Notes under the pieces: model-generated
Told to the model about the DNA's origin: nothing
The model's database searches: none
What the model saw: only the letters and a program-made list of their open reading frames with translations
In this document: positions 1 to 5,067 of the stretch, in pieces
Position numbering within the stretch: the first letter of the stretch is position 1
How the letters are laid out: each line of letters starts with the position of its first letter
Translations under genes and position numbers: made by a program
DNA from: Burkholderiaceae bacterium
GTDB lineage: Bacteria > Pseudomonadota > Gammaproteobacteria > Burkholderiales > Burkholderiaceae
NCBI GenBank assembly: GCA_947461335.1
Contig: CANHLB010000145.1
Span: 1 to 5,067, forward strand
Direction: 5' to 3'
DNA length: 5,067 nucleotides

Positions 1-397
1 GATTGCTTTCCTATATGGATCAGCGCTCTAATTTGCAATGCATGGTGCAACTATTATGGCAGTGAGCCGCTAAGGTGGCGAACGTGAGATTGAGCAAATT
101 GTAGATCGCGGTACAGCTTCAGAGAGAGCTGCTTTGTTCTGGAGATGGACCATGGGCTTTAATGCCACCATGGAATCTATTCACCGTTGGGCTTGGTGGT
201 TTGCTGTCTTAACACCTTTAGTTGGTGGTATTGGAATTTTGCTCACTGGCACAGTGGTAGATAACTGGTATTTATGGGCAGTGAAACACAATGTGGCGCC
301 TTCTTACCCTGATGTTTTTGGTACTCCAATACCGGATCCAGCTACATCTGGATTTACACCGCCCCCTCCACCTGCTAACACAGGAGTTAAGCCATGA
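1..397 (+). pseudogene. pufM: Photosynthetic reaction centre M subunit, 3' part, with two in-frame stops
   Basis: PufM is an integral membrane subunit of the type II reaction centre and binds bacteriochlorophyll, quinone QA and the non-heme iron. The gene enters from the left edge; codons start at position 2 and the native stop is TGA at 395-397. Reading this frame gives IAFLYGSAL, stop, FAMHGATIMAVSR, stop, GGEREIEQI, then an open tail through [18 protein letters not shown] to a proline-rich C-terminus. By the Rhodobacter numbering I recall, iron ligands H219 (41-43), E234 (86-88) and H266 (182-184), and QA-site W252 (140-142) and M256 (152-154), are all kept. The TAA codons replace residues 215 (29-31) and 229 (71-73). 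No frameshift is seen. A product ending at residue 214 would lack the end of helix D, all of helix E and the iron and QA sites, so it should not work. From 134 (TTG) onward 87 codons remain open, but this is a remnant of pufM, not a separate gene. The identity is certain; whether it is truly a pseudogene or a sequence error is open. Confidence 0.85.
382..386 (+). promoter_or_regulatory. Shine-Dalgarno site of pufC inside the pufM 3' end
   Basis: AGGAG lies seven bases before the pufC ATG at 394, inside the last codons of pufM. This good match and spacing fix the pufC start. Because pufC ATG overlaps the pufM TGA as ATGA, translation of the two is probably coupled. The site could also let pufC be translated independently if pufM translation stops early. 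Confidence 0.75.
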
Positions 398-1461
398 AGC
401 AATTTAGAAAATTTCTGATATTGCCGGCTTTATTGGCAACTGTATTTTTGCTTTCCGGCTGTGAGAGACCGCCAATAGAAGCTGTCCAGCATGGTTACCG
501 CGGGACTGCCATGGACTTAATTTATAACCCGCGCTTATTGGCTGAGCAAGCTGCGAAAAATGCTGTACCTGCCTCCGCTGGTCTAGCACCAGCAGAAGGA
601 CCAAAAGCAGGGGCGGTATATAAAAATGTAAAAGTCCTCAATAATTTGAGTGTTGGCCAATTCACTTCATTCATGGTTTCCATGACCAGCTGGGTTGCAC
701 CTGAGCAGGGCTGTTCTTATTGCCATAACCCAGCCAATTTTGCTGATGACTCCTTGTATACCAAGAATGTTGCACGCAATATGATTTTGATGACGCAGCG
801 TGTGAATACTCAATGGCAAGATCACGTCGCTCAGACTGGTGTGACTTGCTATACATGCCATCGGGGTAATAACATTCCACAAAATGTGTGGTTTAAGGAT
901 CCTGTAGAAAAGGTCGGTAACGGATTGCTGGGTAACAAGAATGGTCAAAACACTCCAGTTGATGGATCTGGCTATTCATCCTTGCCAAAGAATACCTATG
1001 CAGATTATTTACTTAATAACGATAAGATTCGCGTCAATGGCGACACTGCTTTACCTACCGGCAATAAGAGCAGCATCAATGAAACCGAAGCTACCTATGG
1101 ATTAATGATCCATTTCTCAAAGTCTTTAGGTGTTAATTGCACATATTGTCATAACACTCGGGCCGTAGCATCTTGGGAACAAAGCCCGCCTCAAAGAGCT
1201 AAGGCTTGGTATGCTATTCGAATGGCACAAGATATTAATAATAATTACATGGTGCCTATCACGGGATTATTTCCTCCGCATCGTTTAGGACCAACTGGAG
1301 ATGTTGCTAAAGCGAACTGTGGTACCTGCCATCAAGGTGCTTACAAGCCTCTTTACGGCGTATCGATGTTGTCAGACTATCCATTTTTAACTGGGCCAGC
1401 TAAGGCAATACAAAAACCAAAAGAATCTCCTCCTCCAGCGAAATCGGTGGCGATGAAGTAA
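394..1461 (+). CDS. pufC: Reaction-centre tetraheme cytochrome c subunit, lipoprotein
   Basis: PufC sits on the periplasmic face of the reaction centre and passes electrons from soluble donors to the oxidised special pair. The 355-residue protein starts with a lipoprotein signal ([20 protein letters not shown]) and a lipobox LSGC, with Cys23 as the expected lipidated residue. Four CxxCH heme-attachment motifs are present: C107-H111, C152-H156, C249-H253 and C309-H313. Compared from memory with the Blastochloris viridis subunit, Met94, Met130 and Met238 fit as axial ligands of hemes 1-3, and His144 fits as the second ligand of the bis-His heme 4. The spacings to the neighbouring CxxCH motifs match. 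Length is normal for the family and all ligands are kept, so the gene looks functional. It overlaps the pufM stop by ATGA, has a good ribosome-binding site at 382-386, and is the last puf gene before a terminator. Confidence 0.97.
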   Translation: MKQFRKFLILPALLATVFLLSGCERPPIEAVQHGYRGTAMDLIYNPRLLAEQAAKNAVPASAGLAPAEGPKAGAVYKNVKVLNNLSVGQFTSFMVSMTSWVAPEQGCSYCHNPANFADDSLYTKNVARNMILMTQRVNTQWQDHVAQTGVTCYTCHRGNNIPQNVWFKDPVEKVGNGLLGNKNGQNTPVDGSGYSSLPKNTYADYLLNNDKIRVNGDTALPTGNKSSINETEATYGLMIHFSKSLGVNCTYCHNTRAVASWEQSPPQRAKAWYAIRMAQDINNNYMVPITGLFPPHRLGPTGDVAKANCGTCHQGAYKPLYGVSMLSDYPFLTGPAKAIQKPKESPPPAKSVAMK

Positions 1462-1481
1462 TCTATAGTTTGTTCTAACCT

Positions 1482-1516
1482 ATAGCGTCATAAGATCAAT
1501 ATGACGCTATTTTTTT
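1482..1516 (+). terminator. Rho-independent terminator after pufC
   Basis: A perfect 11-bp inverted repeat (1482-1492 with 1500-1510, arms ATAGCGTCATA and TATGACGCTAT) encloses a 7-base loop. A run of seven T at 1510-1516 follows at once. It begins 20 bases after the pufC stop and ends 22 bases before the crtI ATG. This is a textbook intrinsic terminator for the puf transcript. The T run is on the plus strand, so it acts rightward. Confidence 0.93.
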
Positions 1517-1538
1517 GTAGAAAAGTTGGTTTGAGTAA

Positions 1539-3056
1539 ATGTTAAAAAAAGCTGACTTTAAGGAAGACGAAGCATCCACTGCCATTGTGATTGGAAGTGG
1601 GTTTGGCGGATTAGCAGCAGCTATTCGTTTATCTTGTAAAGGCTATAAGGTCATTGTTCTTGAAAAATTAGATGCTCCAGGGGGCAGGGCATATGTCCAT
1701 CGCCGTGACGGCTATACCTTTGACGCAGGCCCCACCATTATTACTGCACCATTTCTGCTAGAAGAATTATGGGAGTTGTGTGGCAAGAAGATGTCTGATG
1801 ATGTGGATCTGCGCTTAATGGATCCTTTTTATCGCATTCGTTTTGACGATGGTACTCACTTTGATTACACGGGTGACCCAGCCAGAATGCGTGCTGAAGT
1901 TGCTAAGTTTGCACCAGAAGACTTAGCGGGTTACGAGCGATTTTTAGCGGAAGCAGAAAAATGCTACAAGCTTGGATTTCAGGAGTTAAGTTCTACGGCA
2001 TTTGATTCACTTGGAGATTTAGTTCGCGCCATTCCATCGATGATTAAGATGCGCGCTTGGGAGAGCATCTATAAATTAGTTGCACGTCACTTAAAGAACG
2101 ATAAGATACGCCAGGTGATGAGTTTTCATCCGCTCCTCATTGGTGGTAATCCTTTTTCTGTTACAGCAGTCTATGCACTCATCAACTCCTTAGAGCGCCG
2201 TCATGGTGTGCACTCTGCAATGGGTGGCACGGGCTCTTTAATTAAAGGCTTAGCAGGTTTATTAGCGGGTAGGGGTGTGCAAATTCGTCTGAACTCTGAG
2301 GTGAAACGTATTGAAGTAGAAGATGGTAAAGCACAAGGTGTCACGCTAGCCAATGGTGAATTTATTCCTGCAGATATTGTGGTTTCTAATGCAGATGCTG
2401 CATGGACTTATCAAAAACTCATCGCGCCAGAGCATCGTAAAGTGTGGACCGATGCTAAGGTGAATAAGAGCAAATACTCCATGAGTCTATTTGTTTGGTA
2501 CTTTGGTACAGATAAACAATATCCTGACGTTCCCCACCATATGATCTTGCTGGGTAAGCGCTATAAAGAGCTACTCACGGATATCTTTAAGAAGCATGTG
2601 TTGGCCGATGACTTTAGTCTTTATTTGCATAGGCCAACTGCTACTGATCCGTCCTTAGCGCCAGCTGGCGGAGATGCATTTTATGTGTTGGCCCCAGTGC
2701 CCAATTTAGAAAGTGGTACTGACTGGGCTAAAGAGGCTGAGCCTTATCGTCAAGCGATTGCAAAGTACTTAGATGAAAGTGTTCTGCCTGGATTTGAAAA
2801 GCATCTCAAAACATCCTTTCTCATGACGCCGCAAGACTTTCAGGATCGTCTCTTATCCGTTAAAGGTGCTGCTTTTGGCTTTGAACCACTCTTACTTCAA
2901 AGCGCCTGGTTTAGACCTCATAACAGGAGCGAAGATGTTCAAGGTCTTTATATGGTGGGGGCTGGAACTCATCCAGGAGCAGGGATCCCCGGTGTTTTAT
3001 CTTCAGCAAAAGCATTAATGTCAGTAGTATCCGAACCAAGAAAAGTCTTAGCATGA
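1539..3056 (+). CDS. crtI: Phytoene desaturase, FAD-dependent
   Basis: CrtI introduces double bonds into phytoene, giving neurosporene (three steps) or lycopene (four steps), using FAD at the membrane. The 505-residue protein has the N-terminal dinucleotide-binding fold: IVIGSGFGGLAAAIRL at residues 16-31, with the ribose-binding acid Glu42 in VIVLEK. The PGGR motif (47-50) and the DAGPT stretch (62-66) follow. The family's C-terminal FAD signature, GLYMVGAGTHPGAGIPGV, lies at 469-486. Length is normal. The related desaturase CrtD is the main alternative, but pairing with crtB and the overall sequence favour CrtI. The number of desaturation steps cannot be read from sequence. The start is the earliest possible ATG, since an in-frame TAA lies directly before it at 1536-1538. 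The ribosome site is weak: GAG at 1533-1535 is too close to be ideal. The stop overlaps the crtB start as ATGA. Confidence 0.95.
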   Translation: MLKKADFKEDEASTAIVIGSGFGGLAAAIRLSCKGYKVIVLEKLDAPGGRAYVHRRDGYTFDAGPTIITAPFLLEELWELCGKKMSDDVDLRLMDPFYRIRFDDGTHFDYTGDPARMRAEVAKFAPEDLAGYERFLAEAEKCYKLGFQELSSTAFDSLGDLVRAIPSMIKMRAWESIYKLVARHLKNDKIRQVMSFHPLLIGGNPFSVTAVYALINSLERRHGVHSAMGGTGSLIKGLAGLLAGRGVQIRLNSEVKRIEVEDGKAQGVTLANGEFIPADIVVSNADAAWTYQKLIAPEHRKVWTDAKVNKSKYSMSLFVWYFGTDKQYPDVPHHMILLGKRYKELLTDIFKKHVLADDFSLYLHRPTATDPSLAPAGGDAFYVLAPVPNLESGTDWAKEAEPYRQAIAKYLDESVLPGFEKHLKTSFLMTPQDFQDRLLSVKGAAFGFEPLLLQSAWFRPHNRSEDVQGLYMVGAGTHPGAGIPGVLSSAKALMSVVSEPRKVLA

Positions 3057-4087
3057 GTCAAAATATAAAAGATCTTCAAGATTGCGTCGCAACAATGCGG
3101 GATGGATCAAAGTCCTTCTTTGCTGCCTCCAGAATTTTGCCTCAGAGAGTCCGAGATCCAGCAACTGCACTCTATGCATTTTGTCGGATTACCGATGATG
3201 TCGCTGATGCAGTGGATGCAGAACCTGATGCAATCCCAAAATTACGTGAACGACTTGATCGAATTTATCAAGGTACGCCAGATGATATTGCTGCTGATCG
3301 CGCCTTATCGATTGTCGTTAAAGAATTTGATTTACCTATCAGCTTGCCGCTCGCACTCATTGAAGGTTATGAGTGGGACACCCAGTTTAAAACTTATGAC
3401 ACTTTGGAAGACTTACTGGATTACTGTGCACGCGTTGCGGGTACAGTGGGCGCGATGATGTGTGTGATTATGGATCGCAGGGAGCCTGAGACTTTGGCAA
3501 GGGCATGTGAGCTTGGTCTTGCAATGCAACTGACCAATATTGCGCGTGATGTTGGTGAGGATGCTGCAAATGGCAGAATCTATCTGCCACTCAATTGGCT
3601 TAGAGAGACGGGGCTTGATCCGCAAGTCTGGTTACATAAACCAGAGTTCAATGATCAAATTGCTAGCGTGATTGCACGCCTCTTAAAGCATGCAGACGTT
3701 TTATATTCTCGTGCAGAGGATGGAATTTCTGATTTACCCTGGGATTGCCGTCCAGCCATTCAGGCTGCCCGTCTGATTTATGCCGAGATTGGCAGGCAAG
3801 TAGAAAAGCTCAATCTAGATTCCGTCTCTACAAGAGCTTATGTCCCTTCTAAGAGAAAAGTAGTCCTTTTAGCAGAAGCCTTTACAGCGATCTCTAAAGT
3901 ATTTTCTAGGCAGCATCAGGTTGATGCTGATAAAGCGATTCAGTATTTAGTAGATGCTGTGATTGAGATTCCTCACGAGAAGCGTTTTGAAGGAACGACA
4001 CACGATCATTTACTGTGGTTCGTTGATCTCATGGAGCGCCAAGAGCGCCGCCGCAACCCTCGCAAGAGCGGTAGGGCCTTGCAGTAA
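3053..4087 (+). CDS. crtB: Phytoene synthase
   Basis: CrtB condenses two geranylgeranyl diphosphates head to head into phytoene, the first committed carotenoid step. The 344-residue protein has the squalene/phytoene synthase fold. Its GSKSFFAASRILP segment lies at 18-30. The first aspartate-rich motif is DDVAD (48-52) and the second is DVGED (166-170), within LTNIARDVGED. These acids hold the magnesium ions that bind the diphosphates. RVAGTVGAMM (127-136) is also typical. Length is slightly on the long side because of a basic tail (RQERRRNPRKSGRALQ), but nothing is missing. The ATG overlaps the crtI stop as ATGA and is preceded by an A-rich stretch, AAGAAAAG (3038-3045), so translation is probably coupled to crtI. 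It converges with crtC, leaving 12 bases between the two stop codons. Confidence 0.97.
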   Translation: MSQNIKDLQDCVATMRDGSKSFFAASRILPQRVRDPATALYAFCRITDDVADAVDAEPDAIPKLRERLDRIYQGTPDDIAADRALSIVVKEFDLPISLPLALIEGYEWDTQFKTYDTLEDLLDYCARVAGTVGAMMCVIMDRREPETLARACELGLAMQLTNIARDVGEDAANGRIYLPLNWLRETGLDPQVWLHKPEFNDQIASVIARLLKHADVLYSRAEDGISDLPWDCRPAIQAARLIYAEIGRQVEKLNLDSVSTRAYVPSKRKVVLLAEAFTAISKVFSRQHQVDADKAIQYLVDAVIEIPHEKRFEGTTHDHLLWFVDLMERQERRRNPRKSGRALQ

Positions 4088-4099
4088 CTTATCCTTCAA

Positions 4100-5067
4100 C
4101 TACCAAGTAATGCGCGGCATTCTCCAGGGAAGCATGAATTGGGTTGCGGCTGAAGTCAGCTTTGGAACATTTAAGGTCTCATGAAAAGAGACGACTTTCT
4201 CGCCCAAGAGTTCTGAATTTAAAACAGAGCGTGTATAAAAAGGTGTATTTTCTAGCATCTGAATGACTTCTAAGCTATCAGAGTTTTGATTGCGCATATG
4301 CCCTTGTATACCCCAGATCGTTTTTGGTAGGGCTTGCCTTGGAGGAGCTTCAAAATGATCAATCGTGCCATTTGGATTAAAAGTCAGCGCTAATATTTTC
4401 TCTTGAGCATTCTTTTCTCGTACGTCATAAATGACTGAAGTTCTGCCGCCACTCATCTCCGCTCTAGACCAATCCCATTCATGAAAAGATTTGCTGATAG
4501 GTTCATCACCTTCATTGGAATCTAAATAGGCATTCCCTTCCCATTTCAAATCCGGAGAATTTAAGTGCACCTTCACCCGTGCTGAAGGAGCAAGCGGGCC
4601 CCAGCGGTGTTTGCCTACAGCATCTAAGGGTGTACTAAAGTTAAAGAGGGTATTGGGATAGAGTTCAACGGTGCCTGAAACCTTTTGCCCAAAGGGGACT
4701 GCACGCTCCTCAATCTGAACAATTAATTTATTACCATCCCAACGAAGATTGCTAGGACCAATCACAAATTCAGTTGCGCTCCGGGAGACTTGCTTTTCAC
4801 CACGCTCAGTCATGGCCCAGCGATTTTTACCTTTGCTATAAATAGCAACGTTGAGTGAGCAATGATTTTCAGGATTAACAGAAGCTCCACCTCTTCTGGC
4901 CCAGGCATAGTAGGGTGAAAATACACTGCCAACAAAGGCAATTAAGACAATGCCATGTTGCCCATCATCACTTAAAGCATCGATGTACCACCAGAGATAA
5001 GCGTTCTTCCCGACAGCTTGGTCAAACCGAGGTGTCCCATCAGGGTTGCGGCCGCCATGCGCCCCGA
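4100..5067 (-). CDS. crtC: Carotenoid 1,2-hydratase (hydroxyneurosporene synthase), N-terminus outside the window
   Basis: CrtC adds water to the C1,2 double bond of acyclic carotenoids such as neurosporene or lycopene, a step toward spheroidene and spirilloxanthin. On the minus strand the frame is open from the right edge (first whole codon 5065-5063) to the TAG at 4102-4100, giving 321 visible residues. The visible N-terminal part reads PDGTPRFDQAVGKNAYLWWY, then IDALSDDGQHG, FVGSVFSPYYAWARRGG and NHCSLNVAIYSKG. Further on come RWAMTERG, SATEFVIGPSNLRWDGN, GYLD-like NAYLDSNEGDEP and HEWDWSRAEMSGGRTSVIYD. These are the family's characteristic blocks, so the identity is secure. The ATG at 4813 is internal (MTERG), not the start; homology continues upstream of it and the true start lies beyond 5067. 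No disruption is seen. It faces crtI-crtB, so it must use its own promoter outside the window. Confidence 0.95.
   Translation of the reverse strand, partial: GAHGGRNPDGTPRFDQAVGKNAYLWWYIDALSDDGQHGIVLIAFVGSVFSPYYAWARRGGASVNPENHCSLNVAIYSKGKNRWAMTERGEKQVSRSATEFVIGPSNLRWDGNKLIVQIEERAVPFGQKVSGTVELYPNTLFNFSTPLDAVGKHRWGPLAPSARVKVHLNSPDLKWEGNAYLDSNEGDEPISKSFHEWDWSRAEMSGGRTSVIYDVREKNAQEKILALTFNPNGTIDHFEAPPRQALPKTIWGIQGHMRNQNSDSLEVIQMLENTPFYTRSVLNSELLGEKVVSFHETLNVPKLTSAATQFMLPWRMPRITW

Noticed and set aside
29..73. TAA read as a sense codon (genetic code change or programmed recoding) in pufM
   Set aside because: pufC and crtB end with TAA at the expected family lengths, and no recoding structure is apparent around either site. 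A mutation or sequence error is simpler.
667..948. Minus-strand open frames across pufC (also 404-604 and 671-880)
   Set aside because: They lie wholly inside pufC, have no recognisable protein features and no promoter or ribosome site; they are shadows of the real coding frame.
1464..1469. TATAGT as a -10 box for a crtI promoter
   Set aside because: No acceptable -35 element lies about 17 bases upstream, and it sits before the terminator hairpin.
1462..1538. PpsR/CrtJ operator (TGT-N12-ACA) before crtI
   Set aside because: I checked the TGT triplets at 1471 and 1516; neither has ACA at the required distance.
3102..3458. Plus-strand 118-residue frame inside crtB, with 3413-3625 on the minus strand
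   Set aside because: crtB in its own frame has complete phytoene synthase motifs here; the other frames give low-complexity, unrecognisable peptides.
4057..4076. Imperfect hairpin near the crtB 3' end (CCCT-CGC with GCG-GT-AGGG) as a terminator for crtC
   Set aside because: It has a bulge, lies within crtB coding sequence, and no T run follows on either strand.
4149..4163. Short GCTG/CAGC hairpin followed by TTT as a crtB terminator
   Set aside because: A four-base stem with three T is too weak and lies within conserved crtC coding sequence.
3963..4184. Small plus-strand frame spanning the crtB end and crtC
   Set aside because: It crosses the convergent gap in a frame unrelated to either gene and has no recognisable features.

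Overview
The window is a piece of a photosynthesis gene cluster from a purple, bacteriochlorophyll-type proteobacterium. The moderately AT-rich coding sequence, the beta-proteobacterial style of the PufM tail ([21 protein letters not shown]) and the puf-crt order suggest a freshwater betaproteobacterium of the Burkholderiales, something like Polynucleobacter. That taxonomic guess is inference from resemblance only.

Layout from left to right. (1) Positions 1-397 hold the 3' part of pufM, the reaction-centre M subunit. It reads cleanly in one frame but carries two in-frame TAA stops, at 29-31 and 71-73. (2) pufC (394-1461) follows with an ATGA overlap. It encodes the lipid-anchored tetraheme cytochrome that re-reduces the reaction centre. 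(3) A strong intrinsic terminator at 1482-1516 closes the puf transcript. (4) crtI (1539-3056) and crtB (3053-4087) form an overlapping pair for phytoene desaturation and phytoene synthesis. (5) On the opposite strand, converging on crtB with a 12-base gap, lies the 3' part of crtC (4100-5067, running off the right edge), encoding carotenoid 1,2-hydratase.

Together crtB makes phytoene, crtI desaturates it to neurosporene or lycopene, and crtC hydrates the end group on the way to spheroidene- or spirilloxanthin-type carotenoids. These carotenoids assemble with the reaction centre, to which PufM and PufC belong. pufC, crtI and crtB are intact with their key motifs, and the visible part of crtC is open.

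The item most worth a second look is the pair of nonsense codons in pufM. Everything around them is conserved residue for residue, including the iron, quinone and bacteriochlorophyll contacts. This is either a very recent loss of the reaction centre in an otherwise preserved cluster, or an error in the sequence. I see no undescribed system here: the rest is a conventional photosynthesis cluster. There is no gene-free stretch longer than 300 bases, and I saw no tRNA, rRNA, CRISPR array, insertion sequence or long repeat.
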